Assembly: GCA_040954595.2 (NCBI GenBank)
Contig: CM082594.2
Span: 5,766,001-5,830,000, forward strand
DNA from: Balanoglossus misakiensis
Lineage: Eukaryota; Hemichordata
Direction of reading: 5' to 3'
DNA: 64,000 nucleotides
The position numbers and the translations under genes were made by a program. Shown here piece after piece: positions 11,793 to 24,400 of the stretch. Positions within the stretch are counted from its first letter, which is position 1, and each line of letters opens with the position of its first letter. The notes beneath the pieces are model-generated. The model saw only the letters and a program-made list of their open reading frames with translations. It did no database searches and was not told the origin of the DNA.

Positions 11793-13304
11793 ATGTCTGG
11801 TGGTTCGCTAGCAACCAGGAATGGAGAGGCTCGACTCTACGATATCAAGCCCCGTCGGAACAGTAAGAGGTCACTTCACGTGTCAGGCACCCGCTTACAG
11901 TCGGAAATTGATCGCATCGACTTTGCGCGAGAAAAGAGCCGGCTCGAGTTTCGGCGCGAGGAGAGGGAGCTCCGCAAGTCTCTGAGCGATATCTGGGATG
12001 TGAAGGGGGACATGAAGCGGTCCAGCGTGTCCCGCGGCCGGAAGAGGCAGGAGGGGGTTCCGGGAGACGGGAAGGGCGGCAGGAAACAGAGCGGGAAGGC
12101 GTCGTCGAGCAGCGGCTCCAGCGACCGAAGCGACACGTCGCCGTCCCCGGCGGCAGCGACGACCACCCCGGCGCCGCAGCTGAGCCGACGACTGACGATG
12201 CTCGCCGAGCGGGACATGGAGGAGGAACGGAGGCGGCAGCGCGAGAAGAAGAACTCGGAGAGCTTCTTGCAACTCATGCAGCGGAACACGCCCCGTGGTA
12301 GTAACAACAACGCGTCCGGCATCGGCACTCTGACGGGGCAACGCGTCAAGCTCCACGGAGCCGGCCAACAGAAGACGAAAACAAACGCGAGCGGTGATGG
12401 TGACACTAGCCAGCCCGAGGAGAAAGACGGGCGACGAATCTCAAACACCGTCGTTATAGTCGCACACGATTCCCCGGAGAAAAGCCCCGGTGATAAATCG
12501 GCCAAGCAGAGTGTTTTTGGAGCGGCTGATAAAAAATACTGGCAAAAGCGGACAGCTGAGGATGATGAACGGAAGGGGGAGGGGATTGCATCCGAAGGGA
12601 CGGACTTCGAGACACGTGTGAGTGCCGAGGAGGACCTAGAAGTGCCGGGAGACAGTTCGGAACAATACACAGCTGGAGCACATAACGATCACAAAATTAA
12701 CGATCGCCTCGGTACACAATCCACTGGACGCGACCAGAACGAGACCGGGAACACCAAACAGACCGAACTGCCATCACTCACTGACGCCGATATTGAGAGC
12801 AGCGACTACCGCGATATGTCTTATCAGCAGAAAAACCCGTCCCGGCAGAAAGGCGCTTCAAAAGAAGCAAGCGTTGATATTTCGGGTTTGAGAGGCAGCG
12901 ACCAGTACGGGAAATACAACGAGGACCCCGGTCCGTCGTCGAATAACGGTGCCGTCGGCGGCACCGACCCGAGACGCCGCGTCAGCGTTGCCAACGTGAG
13001 CTCGGAGGCGCAGCAACCGCTTGCGGCCGACGGCGTCGACAAGCAGCGACGGAAATCGGTCGCCGTCGGTGCCTTGGACGCCGGCACGAAGAAAGAGCAA
13101 CAGCGGTACGGAGAGATGACCGAAGAGGAAATGGAGAAAATGTGGGCTGACGTGAGGAAATGCCGCTACCTGCGCGGGTACGACCCGCCAGAAATGAGGA
13201 TGCCAGCCGGCAATGTAGACTTATTTGATTTCAAGAAAAGGGCAGATAAAAGGGAGCAACGCAAGGCGAAGGGCAAGGGAAAAGAGCAGACCATCCAGGA
13301 ATAA
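11793..13304 (+). CDS. Orphan basic low-complexity protein, uninterrupted 503-aa frame
   Basis: The frame runs from an ATG (context GGGATGTC) to TAA and encodes 503 residues. I do not recognise the family. Residues ~15-75 are highly charged (Arg/Lys/Glu) and probably helical or coiled coil. Residues ~75-120 are Lys/Gly/Ser rich, and ~120-390 look disordered (Ser, Asp, Glu, Gly, Gln). The C-terminal ~115 residues are the conserved part, judged by the duplicate at 15.5-15.9 kb: two arginine-serine motifs (DPRRRVSV near 391, KQRRKSVAV near 415), then MTEEEMEKMW near 442, CRYLRGYDP near 456 and LFDFKKR near 475. RRxS matches the PKA/AGC kinase consensus, so regulation by phosphorylation is a reasonable guess but unproven. 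The frame is much richer in GC than its surroundings, supporting real coding. A 5' non-coding exon cannot be excluded. There is no signal peptide or membrane segment, so an intracellular protein is likely. Confidence 0.8.
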   Translation: MSGGSLATRNGEARLYDIKPRRNSKRSLHVSGTRLQSEIDRIDFAREKSRLEFRREERELRKSLSDIWDVKGDMKRSSVSRGRKRQEGVPGDGKGGRKQSGKASSSSGSSDRSDTSPSPAAATTTPAPQLSRRLTMLAERDMEEERRRQREKKNSESFLQLMQRNTPRGSNNNASGIGTLTGQRVKLHGAGQQKTKTNASGDGDTSQPEEKDGRRISNTVVIVAHDSPEKSPGDKSAKQSVFGAADKKYWQKRTAEDDERKGEGIASEGTDFETRVSAEEDLEVPGDSSEQYTAGAHNDHKINDRLGTQSTGRDQNETGNTKQTELPSLTDADIESSDYRDMSYQQKNPSRQKGASKEASVDISGLRGSDQYGKYNEDPGPSSNNGAVGGTDPRRRVSVANVSSEAQQPLAADGVDKQRRKSVAVGALDAGTKKEQQRYGEMTEEEMEKMWADVRKCRYLRGYDPPEMRMPAGNVDLFDFKKRADKREQRKAKGKGKEQTIQE

Positions 13305-13695
13305 GAGTATTTTGAGAGCGATCTAGGAATTTGGCAAGAAACGGTGGTATTTTTGTATTGAGAGGGTAAAGGGGTCATTAATAACTGTTATGGCGTCCTA
13401 TTGGATTGCGCAACTATCTTCAAAGTACTGGTTGGACAATATGGGTTCGATAGAATCGACATCTTCAACCCCTAAGCACATAACCGACTCCGGTATACAG
13501 GCAAGCCATCAGTAAACTATACTTATTGATAAGTTTGTTTACGTTCATGCACGGGGTCAGGCAGCGCCTTTTGTAGAAATGTTTACCCGGACAGTAAACT
13601 CTATCCCCGCCAGCAGAATTACCTTACCGCAACTTTTTTTTTATTTTAAACGTCGCAACCACTCGCGTTTTCTCCTAACAACGCAATCACACAAT
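12689..13695 (+). repeat. Source copy of a local duplication (3' half of orphan gene 1 plus 3' flank)
   Basis: This segment matches 15361-16255 in the same orientation, offset by about 2.6 kb. It covers the last ~205 codons of the frame ending at 13304 plus ~390 bp beyond the stop. The non-coding part stays alignable (CAAGCCAT, TGTTTAC, ATGTTTACCCGG, GTAAACTCTAT, GTTTTCTCC, ACAACGCAA), so it is either recent or constrained. Confidence 0.8.
13581..13599. promoter_or_regulatory. Conserved GTTTAC hairpin / forkhead-like inverted pair, copy 1
   Basis: GTTTAC and GTAAAC form a 6-bp inverted repeat around a 7-nt spacer, about 280 bp past the stop of the first orphan gene. The same structure is retained past the stop of the duplicate. 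It could be a 3' UTR stem-loop or two head-to-head forkhead sites (TGTTTAC). The sequence cannot say which. Confidence 0.45.
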
Positions 13696-13699
13696 CGCT

Positions 13700-14412
13700 C
13701 CGGACAACACATTACCCCGCGTAATTGACACTAGAACACCGTAACACCAGCCCCGAGCAAACATGGATCACGGACACATCTATTGTGACTTTTGAAAGTT
13801 TTTCGACAATAGCCAAAACTCTTTTGTGACTTCCAATGGCGGGGGTGTCACCGCCTCTTCAGAAAGCCGCGCTATAAATTAAAGACCCCTGCCTTTAGAA
13901 TACCAAAGCGTAATTGTTAGACTTTTTGGAAATGTACACAGACTTTTACAGCGGTACCATTTAAGATTTTGGTGCGAAATACTGTTTACCAATCCGCTCC
14001 CGTTAAATGCGCAGTACCAGGAAGCGCTGGATTTATAGCGATAATTAGGATACTTGCATTCTCTGAATGTCGAGACAGTAAATATCTTTTTGTTGAAGGT
14101 TAAACACTCTGTATATCTCAAAAGTAACCAACCAAATATTTTATTTCCCCAAGCGGCATTTATATTATGCAGATAGAATGGCGTGAAAGTGTCCGCAGTT
14201 TGCAAGTCACCAGACACCTGTACGTGACGCTTCGCACTGTCGCAGGTAAATGTACTGCGCATGAGCACTGTGCCAACCAATACCGGTTGGATTTCTAAAT
14301 AACTAACAGCTGGCATAAGGGAACGCCGTGTCTTTGAAGACGTACACCGTTAATGTTGTAATTTTATTTTTTATATTTGTCTTTTTGACGATTTAGCGTC
14401 GTTAAAGCAAAA

Positions 14413-14484
<72 letters not shown>

Positions 14485-15300
14485 ACGCGCAAGGATACGC
14501 AGAATAGAATAACCATGACACAATTCTCATGATTTTAATTCCTTTAATTTCGAATGTAAAGACGTGTACATAGTAGCTTTCTATATACCGGGTCAAAATG
14601 TGAATCAATTTGCTCTGACTCAGCATGTACATTAGCATCTTTGAAATTGGTTTGACAACGTGTAATATTGATATTCAATTCCACACAAAAATAAGTATGG
14701 TCATTAGCATTAAAGGAACTAGTAAAAGTTTTTGGTTTAGTTTTCATTTTCGTTGATGGCGATGCGGATCTTCTGTTGGACTCATCATTACCTGTTATAT
14801 TTTGTTTCATCTGTTGTGTTTGCTATGGGGCTTGAAGTCATCCCGTGTGCGAGAGACGTACATGTATATCTGCTGCGCGGAGTGAAATTCCAACAACCCG
14901 GTCTGTTGGACAGAAGTCCAGTTGATATTAAATATTCACGGGGCGATACCGGCTTGCGGGTAGCCTGCTTATTTGCATAAGTGTCCCTGATTGAACATTC
15001 AGGGACAACTTTGCGGATTACAAGACGCTGTGGTATCACAGGCTTCGCTTTTGTTCGTAACGGTAATAGCAACATGTTTGCTCATGCTCAGTATTGAAGT
15101 GGGCAAATTCATCTAACCATAGCCTTTTCTACTGTCTATGATCAAACAACTTTTTCTGACTGTGGTGAGTATTTTACGAGCAGTTCATGTCCCACAGTTG
15201 ATTCCTTCTCACAATAATTCAAAATAATTTAGAACGTTTTTTTTCGAACAACACCGACAACAAAGGGTTTTGTGATTTGTTGCTGAACCGACTCCCGCTG
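13700..15300. other. Intergenic between the orphan duplicates, with (GA)n
   Basis: No gene recognised. A (GA)n microsatellite with one CG interruption spans 14416-14480. The 145-codon minus frame at 13879-14316 has no family resemblance and unremarkable composition, so I do not call it. Confidence 0.5.
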
Positions 15301-15498
15301 ACCAACTGCAGGTCCCGAGGGTCTTTACAATGAGTGATGACGCCTCTCACATATATCCATCACGGAATTATCGATCGGTCGGATGCGCGATTCGGCACGA
15401 GGTCGTCCCGGCCGAACAAGGGATCGGCATAAAGCACTGAACCCTTGAACAGGTTGTACAGCGAGGAGAACATTGAGACTCGTACTGTCGTAAACAAG

Positions 15499-15894
15499 AT
15501 GTCCCACAAGCAGAAGAGTCCGACGCGGCGGTCGGGCAACGTCGCCGCCAAAGAGAGAAAGCAGCCCGGCGAGTCCGGCCAAGCCGCTGCCGGCGCGGCC
15601 GGACAGGAGAGGCGGCGGCGCGTCAGCGTGGGCGCCAACAACAAGCCGCACCCGTCCGCCTTCGCCGCCGACAGCGACAAGCAGCGGCGGGTGTCGGTGG
15701 CCGTCAACGCCATGGACGCCAAGCGGGAGCACCAGCGGAGGCACCCCGAGATGACGGAGGAAGAGGTGGAGAAGGTCTGGGATGACGTGAGGAGGTGTCG
15801 GTACCTGCGCGGCTACGACCCGGTGGAAATGCGAACGCCGCCCGGCGAACAGGTGGATTTGTTCGATTTCAAGAAAAAGGGGGTCAAGAACTAG
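15499..15894 (+). CDS. Truncated paralog of orphan gene 1 (131 aa from first usable ATG)
   Basis: The frame from ATG 15499 to TAG encodes 131 residues. It reproduces the conserved C-terminus of the gene at 11793-13304: RRRRVSV and KQRRVSVAV motifs, MTEEEVEKVW, CRYLRGYDP and LFDFKKK, then ends a few residues after. The long N-terminal coiled-coil and disordered part of the parent is absent. Upstream, an in-frame TAA (15430) and two ATGs (15330, giving a 36-codon frame; 15337, running into that TAA) precede the start, so either a short protein is made from 15499 or this is a young pseudogene. In favour of function, the RRxS pair and the CRYLRGYDP block are intact and differences are mostly conservative. 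A splice acceptor (CTGCAG ending 15310) could supply an upstream exon. Confidence 0.6.
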   Translation: MSHKQKSPTRRSGNVAAKERKQPGESGQAAAGAAGQERRRRVSVGANNKPHPSAFAADSDKQRRVSVAVNAMDAKREHQRRHPEMTEEEVEKVWDDVRRCRYLRGYDPVEMRTPPGEQVDLFDFKKKGVKN

Positions 15895-16151
15895 CGAGCG
15901 ATGCCAAGGAGGAAATTTTAAGGCCAAGATTCAACAGGTATCGCGACTGTGATTCGTGTACAATCGAATTTAAAACACTGCGTCCCGATCCCGCGACCGA
16001 CCGAAGTCGCCCTTCCACCACGGACTATACGACAACTCGACATTTCATTTGAACATTATCCACCGAACACCGCAAGCCATTTGTAAACAAAGGATATTGA
16101 TCAGTGTGTTTACCTCCACACGTCAGGTCAGCCTCGCACCTTTCACGAAAT

Positions 16152-16169
16152 GTTTACCCGGCGGTAAAC
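16152..16169. promoter_or_regulatory. Conserved GTTTACC hairpin, copy 2
   Basis: GTTTACC-CGGC-GGTAAAC is a perfect 7-bp stem with a 4-nt loop, about 260 bp past the stop of the truncated paralog. It is collinear with the structure at 13581-13599. Its loop differs while the arms still pair. Confidence 0.5.
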
Positions 16170-16289
16170 TCTATACACGATGCCTGTATCACCTTACCCG
16201 ACCCCTTTGCAATCACGGAGACGCAGGTTTTCTCCCGGACAACGCAACCCACAAAGAATTCTCTGGCTACATTTGATATTCTGTAAACA

Positions 16290-19200
16290 GGTCCCCGAAG
16301 AAAAAGAGATTAGTAACTTCCGAAGGTTTTGCAATATTTTGAGATGACATAATCTGCAAACACGTGACAGAAGTTGTATATTTCATAATTGTGACACACT
16401 GGAAAGTACTATCGATTCTTCATAAAATACACGGAGCCTAAAATATATTTCTTAACACAAATTATTCTACAACGGGGAAAACTTATCTGACCCTTTCAAT
16501 TTTCGATCCGTCCATTCATTTTCCAGACTCTAATAAGATAATCATATCCTATGGTGACGAGAATGAAAGATTAATTTCCATGGCTACCTGAAGTTTATTT
16601 TGTGCAACTTGCGAAAGAAAAAGAAGTTTCTTTTATGTAGGTCATTGTATACGTATATAGAATTACAAACCGGCTTTCGAGCTGTGTCTCAGTGTAAGTA
16701 AGTGTTATAACACAATGCCGAGGTTTTACGGTGTATATATGTAATGATATTCAAAAACATCAATTTATTAATATATTCTTACAGGGTGACGGTTAACCTC
16801 AAAGGTATAAGGAAAAAATGAACATTTTAGGGACCGAAAATATTATATTTTTTAAATCTCATACCGTCCAGAATTTCTGAATATTTAGCGACAATTTTAA
16901 TCGGACAAAACCAGAAACGCACGCGGTTGCTGTATTTTCAGCTCTTTTAGTTAGGGTGTGTAGTTAATTAAAGCTAGCCGAATCAGGATAGTATCGATCT
17001 TTCTGCCGGAGCATGCTCGCTAAAACAAAGTGGTTCTTGCCTATGTTCAAGCTTACGATTGTGGGGTCAAGGGCACGCGACCCTCAGGTCACGACTTGCT
17101 GTGGTCGACATTCACTCGTTGCTGCATGACAATGGATGTTACCAAGCAAGGGTTAACTGCATCTCAAATCAAATGAAGTTTTTATAGATGTTTCATTGCT
17201 ATTCTTAGATAAGAAATATCAGCAAGGTATCAAGTTTATAGTCAGGGCTTGCCACTTAATAGTAGGGTCGCATTCCCATTCAGTCCATGTCACAGGAACT
17301 CACCGAACTTGTAAATATTTTTGAAGCACTCACCCACATGTATGTGTAAGTCATCGTTGCGTCACCTGTATAGCAGGTGTTCGAAGCAGAACTTTCATTG
17401 TTATGCCAAAGCGCCATGTTATAATGGTGTGAACTTCATCTTAATGCAGAAGTAACTATTAACTTTCAGTACTAAATGTTGTTATTTGTATGTGGGAATA
17501 TTCCCATGTGAAAATGTAACATTTGGAAATATAGAGCTATATGTTTTTTTTTTTAAAGTGTAACTTATACTGATATCTAGTGAATTTGAAACAGTGGCAA
17601 TTTGAAAGTGACTTTAGAAATATAATACTGGATGTTCATTTTATTCATTTAGGCAACTTCAGCCCCAGGCTGAGTATCTAATAGACGCGAGCAAAAACCA
17701 GCAAAGAAAGAAAGCAGGACGTGTGAAGTGTGAATAACGAAATTAATGGATTTAAGACTTTTTTTTCAAAGTAATGTTATTGATGTGCAAAGTTTCGTTG
17801 GTAATAAAACATCCGCGTTTCTGTGGTTAAGCGTAAATCACCTATTTCAGAGGTTCGACCATTTTCTCAATATTATGACGTCACCTGAGGAACCAAGTGC
17901 GTCATTGCGCAAAGAAGCTGCGCCTGTGCAAATTTCGTCGTGAATTCCTGCAAGATTTGACAGGAAATGCCAAAGATTTGCCTGGTTCCATCGTTTTTCT
18001 TCCGGGCTTGGCACAAACTAACTTGAAGCAAGCATATTGATGTAGACGTCTGCTGTTCTATTTTGCTATGGGTGTGTTACAGAACACTGTAAGTTATCGG
18101 TGTCGATTTAAATATAGAATTTATCAGTAGTACACAATCAGCACTAACTTAATTTAATCATGATTTCCCCATGCCCACTTCAAAGTACTACCGTGTTCTG
18201 TGATATTTCTCTTATCGAGATTATGTCACGCCATTACAATCCTGTGCGCGTAGGTGTCTGGTACATGTATATGTGTTGCGAATCGATGGTATCGATCCTG
18301 GGAAGACATTGTAGACACCATCACGCTTCATTACGTACAACACTCGCTCAGTGATAATGGCGTGAAATGAGATTATCTCGAACACTAGTAATCCATCGAT
18401 TCTGCGTGACATCATTTATCGAGTTTACACTTTGCTTAAAGTCCACATCGTAAGTCTTTAATGAAACGAGTGAACAAAAACACCGGCCGTTACTACTTAT
18501 AGTGGAATTTATATCCAAAGCCGGAATGCGCTGATAAATGTTGGAAAAATTCCCGAGAAGTGGATTAGACACAACATTACGTAAACTTCATGGCAGATGA
18601 TAAAGAGCGGTGGTTTAAAGAGATGGAAATAAAACGCTAGCTTTCAGTATACCATCAGGCGAAAACGTCGAATCACTGTATGTCATTCGTTTGATTTCGA
18701 GTATCTGTCCGTGGTCAGTGTAAGTGTTTACCAAAGTCGATTATGGCGATGGAGTAATTTTAATGACGCGCTAGAAAGCGACGTTTTATGGCACATGAAA
18801 CACACAATTGGCATATTGTTTGCGTTTTGGACAGCTTTTCACACCCGGTGCGTTTGTTTACATCTTGGTGGCCCCAAACTATTTTGGAGCAGGTGTTCCA
18901 AAGTTTACCGCCCAGAGAGCCAATCGCGACCTGGCCGTCGTCGTGACCTCGTGACGGGGAAAGAGGTCAACGTGCCACGGTCAAGAGAAGGGACGATGCA
19001 ACAGGTGGTTTATACCGTGAAGGGCTCGAGTGTTTCAACTCCCCGCCGCCATTACGCGCTACACCGGCCCGCTCTCAAGTTTCCATTCACCGTTTTCTTC
19101 CTATCCCAGGGACAAACGTGATGTGATTTACGCAATGACAAAGATACCTGTGTCAGACGTACGTGTAAAAATCGATATGTCCACCGCTTATGCACAAACA

Positions 19201-22200
19201 TTGACTCAAGCCCTCGAGTAGAAACGGGCGAGAGACTATGGACACAGGTGTACTAATTTAGGGTAATCGTTTTTAGATTTGTGTGTTTCACATATACAGT
19301 GTCATAATTGAATCACGTTAAGTATAGTTTCTCCTAACTGTGTGCGCAATACTATTTGTGTTTGGGAACTTACTGTGGCTGTACTCTAGTGATTTGTGCC
19401 AGTGTGGTCGGCGATTCTGAAATGAAGCGGAAACAGTTCCAATACGGATTTCCCCCCAATAATTTGACCTGCGACTTGTTTACCGACTGTATTCATGGCA
19501 TTTGTTGACTCTGTGTTGGACTTCAGGGCACGCAGAATGCTAATTTATTAGATTTATAACGATCGCACAACTCATACTGTTGGTAAACTGGCCAAGTAAC
19601 CCTGGTGGGTATTGGTGGGTATACATAGGCCTACATACATACACGCGCAGTCGTACACGGCCATTATTTAGGGTAATACTACAGTGGATACCGTCACCAT
19701 GGTTACGACGCGCGTGAACTGAAATACTACTGCAACAAGTACACGATATTGCCCTCAAAAGAGTAATATCTCAACTTCTGACACGGTAAACAAAACTTCA
19801 ACCGTGTGCACACAACGTAAAATATTTTAAACTGTTGGCCTGTAGACTTTATTACTAGGGTACAAGCGGATTGTTAAGTGACCAAGCTTTGTCAACGCAA
19901 TTACAACGCCGATAGTCAAATTTCATGTGTGGGCCAGTTGGTTTGGGGCCAGTTCCGGGTCAGTTGTACGGATATTTGCAATTTAAAACTGCGTTACGCA
20001 CAGCAGTGCGAGACAGAAACGGCTGCGACTGGACATTTCTCGTAGATATCAATAATAATGGCGTAGCATATATAGGCCTTGGCCTATTTTGATTTCGACA
20101 CGGTCTTAATTCCGAGCCAGTGACGTAAAGGCTGATGAAGCGTGCGAAGACGCGCTGGAGTTCAGCCAATCTTTTAACATTTACTGCGTTAGAATACACT
20201 GCGTGAATGGTTTTATCGGATTCTGCGAACAGACTGCGTGTTTTTTCTACTTTTGGCACGGCGTCAACAATGCATGCTAAAGTCAGCTTTACCGCGGGTA
20301 TTAAATAGAAAACAGAGTTTTCGCCTTTGTGTGTAAGAAACAAATAACCTTCCAGTAAGTGTGTAAATGCAGTACGTTATAGCAAACACATTTGTTATGG
20401 TGCATGCAAATAGCACACACCAGAAAATAATTATACACCGAACGGTATAATTCTGTGCTTCACGTCAACACAGTGTAGGTTGGGTGACTGTCTAAAGGGG
20501 TTATAACAGGTCACTTACAAATAACATGCTTAAATCTTTGCTTTCATCTGGCGACAATGGGACCGACAGCGTGACAGGTACATGTACAAAAGAGCTCGGG
20601 GAGATTGAAAACACTCCCGTCTGACGGAAAATGCAGACATTGTGACGTCGAATGCTCCAACGGGCCGTGTATTTGGTTTGCGTCTTAGGGACCCCGGTAT
20701 GTGACGTGTACCTCAGCCCGGGTAGGGATGAACCCGGAGCGTTGTAGTGTTTGCCGAGATCGACCAGTGGCGACACTACTGGCCGTGATAACACATACAA
20801 CAGAGGAATTTTCCCCAAAGAAATATGACCCTACAAAACAATAGACGGTGTTACGCCAAATCACACTGACTGGCATATCAGTACCACAGTCATCAAAAAT
20901 CATTGATCGCGATCTCATGAAGATGTTCGCCTAACGGTTTTGACAATAAAGCGCCCACCGTTTGAATTCTTCCCATATTAATAAAACGTCAGTATGCCCT
21001 CACATTTCTCTCTTTCAAAAGACCGATAAAGAAATCACCGATATTACGACCCTTGTCGGTGTCTAGGCCGAAACTGAGTTCTGTCGGCGCAGATCGATTT
21101 TATGTTTACATTTTGAATGATAAATCCCCGATCATCCATCGCCCACGCTCCCCTTGTCCATTTAGTGTGAATACGAATATTGACGATATAGATAAAGAGA
21201 TTCTTTGTTTTGTTGTTAAAAAGTACCGGATGGAGCCCACAAAATCGGATGGCTATAGCCGGACTGTGGTAGACGGGTAGATGGATGGATGGAAAATAAA
21301 TGAATGAATGAACGAACGAACGAACGAATGAATCAATGATGGGCTGGTGGTTTGGTGGGTGCGTTGTGGAACTTAGCAGATTGAACCTTACGTACTTGAT
21401 TTGCTTGAGTATGTTTGTTTGTTTACTGTTTATTGGGGGTTGAGGGGTTAATGGCTTGTTTATGGTTTTCTTCTTTTATATTTTCAACACGGTGTAAACG
21501 AGCTGCAAGACCTCTGAAGTCAAATTCATCCACATAACTCGAACGAACTGCTGCACGCACGTTTAAACGAAAGATTTCTTTGGTAGCGCAACCTGGGCGC
21601 TCTAGGTCCAAATGTTCCAAAGGCCACCGTACACCTGCACAGGACCGACATGAACTGTATAATGTGAATTTCGTTTTAAATACAAGCAAATATTCTGAGA
21701 AAAAAACAGACTTCAGACCAGCTGATTGCTAAAACGTGATAAAAGCGATAAACACGACTAAGTACTACAACCAGTCACTTTCGCCTCGCACCGAGATTTT
21801 ACACTCTCATCACAATCGAAATCCTGCTGTTATCCACCATCGCCATTTACTAGTGCCAAAACACCTGCTCACTCGTCAAGCACAAAGACGTGACAACATC
21901 GGAACAGAATACCGTCCGATATCCTTAACAACCAAATGACAATGAATAAATCATGCAGGCCGCCATATTGGGAAACACCGTTCGTGCTGACATTGTAGGG
22001 GTGGGAGAAGGTTTCTAGAGTAGATCAAGCAGTATTTCAATTGTCGCTGTCTTTAACGATGAATATGGAAGACGACATATCCCCCGAGTTTCATGTACGC
22101 AATCGAATCAGAAGTGTCCAGAACGAATCTCGATATAACTCTGAGCTCCACCCTATGTCCTGTAGCCGCTGGCCCTGCCGAGAGAATGGTTTGTCCGAAA

Positions 22201-24400
22201 TATTATTAATTATAAATCACTGATTTCCACTGGCACTGCAGAAAAAAACACGAGAAAGTGTGGTGGGTCATATCGTCTGCTCGGTGTAAATATGTTGTCT
22301 TCAAATCAGAAATCGGCGGTGGAATAGTCTCCTACAGTCAAAATGTGATAGCGTTCCGACAGAACCAAGATATTTATAAGAAAGTTGCCAAACAAAAATG
22401 ATCATATATATTGAGTTCAGTTCAGTTTTGATATTGCATGGTAGCGGGAACTCTGTCAGCGACATCATTCCATGGTCTTCTGCGATTATACCCAGTTTCT
22501 GGCGAGAAAATACGACAAGATAAGGACACTTCGAAGATTTGCTCCTTTTTATTCCTTCTTCTGAAACTGTCATTCCGAGGGGCCGGGTCCGTACGTTTGT
22601 CATGGCATAAAACTGAAGGTAAGTGTATCGCCCTGTTGTATAGCCAGCTTTTTCGCCGAGTCTAGACATCATATGTAGTTCTCGTCTTTTTCAGGCCGTT
22701 GCTCTTCGCCTGTTCTGTTTATAGATTTGTCATGACATCAGTCTAACGTTGGATAGGGGCTGTGGAAACGCCAGAGAAAAATGACGAGAAGATTGCCTAA
22801 AAAAATAAAAGAGAACATTTAGTGCATCTTGTCTTCAAAGTAAAACCTTTTTCATGTATCCCAGAAAAAAAACGTCTATTTCCTATGGGAGTTCCTCAAT
22901 TATAAGTATCTCGCAAAAATCACCCTTCATTGAGAAAACTAATGAGATTTTTTTACAAATGCGATCTGGCTTACAGAATTAGAGGCCGTTCTTTTCACCG
23001 TGACAAGCTCTTGACCTCAAACTGTTTTCGAGGAGCCCATCTAATTATAGAAAGGTCAGACTTCAACACGATTACTTTCCACCCGTTTCATAAAATCTCA
23101 CGATAGGTAACGCGGTTACATGTACTTCATGTAATACCAGTAATACCCTTTGTTGAAATGATACATGTCTTTTTGCAAGGCCAGTTCAGGGAGACAAAAA
23201 ACGTGCCATTATGTTTTTATCATGTTTGTATGACATGTTATTTGTCTTATTCCGATTAATGGAAAGTTGGTCGTTAACTGTCTCCCCGTATATGTATTAG
23301 CACAGAAAAATTTGCATGCATGAAATGACTTCTGGTACGTACCAAAAATTATGTCGTCGGGTTATTTACATATAGGTTGAAATCGCGGAGCTGGAATAAT
23401 GAAGGTAAATCTGAATATTACCTAACATTTGGCCTGATGATTAAGCACTTATTATGAATTAACGTCGGAAATTGGCGAAAATTTGTGAAGAAAGTCAACG
23501 TCACCGCCGAGAAAGTTAAAAATAAACAAGAATTTGAAGCAAAGCACCGGACGCGTCCATTGCTTCCGGATTCAATACCAGTTACAGATCGTTAATCAAC
23601 TTTCCTTGGGGCCGATCGTGGCCGCCATTCATGTCATTGTAGTCACTGCATTTCACCTGTCGTCTAGGGGATCCCGTTCAGCGCTCCGCCCGCCATTTAA
23701 AAGCGGCAATTTCCTGCGGCGTACTTAACGGGCGACGAACACCTTTCATCTGTTTAAACGAAGTCCATTCATAATTCACCGTCGTTCCGAACTAAACGAG
23801 AACCGGTAATTTTCATTTAAAAACCCCGTGCAACAGATCGAAAATTTAGCCATGGCTCGGTTAAGATCCCCTACAAGTCTAGAGAAATGTTGAATTTGCG
23901 AATTCATCTACGACTGTTTTGTATCGACCATTCATCATGGAAGTGGATTCATACAGAAATCAACGGACCACTCTTCTCGCCCTCTTGCGTTCCGGAAACA
24001 TCTGCGAAGACACCTCAAAGCTTGTTTTCTAATATTCCGTCATGTTTTGTTGGCTGAATGAGCAAAACATTCGATAAAATGTCGCGTCTTGATATAAGCA
24101 CGTTCATTTCGCAGTCGTGTTTAACCTGATTGAAGACTCCGACATTTGTGAGTTTGTTCCGACTGTTATCGAAGTTAATGCACTGTCTGGATATTTTTTG
24201 TCGATCTGACGTGGGTCTGCTAAATGTTCTCTGAGGCTGTAAGAGTTTAAGCTTATACTTAAATAGAATATTGTTGCGTGAATGACGGACACAGCGAAAT
24301 CTCTAGTGGTCTTGATCACTGCACATGTGCGTTTATACATGACTGTTGTTTCTGATAGACTCTGTAAATCATAGAATACTATCATTTTTTCTCCCTCTCA
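16290..24400. other. 8-kb stretch without recognisable genes
   Basis: AT-rich sequence with scattered short open frames on both strands, none longer than about 136 codons and none with a recognisable domain. A degenerate tetranucleotide tract (GATG, AATG and AACG units) lies at about 21277-21335. A strong polypyrimidine-CAG acceptor ends at 24401, just before the next gene, so a 5' exon of that gene may lie somewhere in this region. Confidence 0.5.

Larger units (their letters stand above)
15361..16255 (+). repeat. Daughter copy of the local duplication
   Basis: Homologous to 12689-13695. The similarity starts upstream of the usable ATG: the frame-1 translation from 15361 (HGIIDRSDARFGT) parallels HKINDRLGT of the first gene, runs into an in-frame TAA at 15430-15432, then resumes as STEPLNRLYSEENIET, paralleling TELPSLTDADIES. 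The duplication therefore carried only the 3' half of the parent and has since gained a stop near its 5' edge. Confidence 0.75.

Noticed and set aside
11876-12670. Antisense 264-codon frame over the first orphan gene
   Set aside because: It mirrors the GC-rich sense frame. The homologous duplicate conserves the sense-frame motifs.
15445-15498. Starting the truncated paralog at 15445
   Set aside because: The codon there is TTG, not ATG; the first in-frame ATG after the TAA is 15499.
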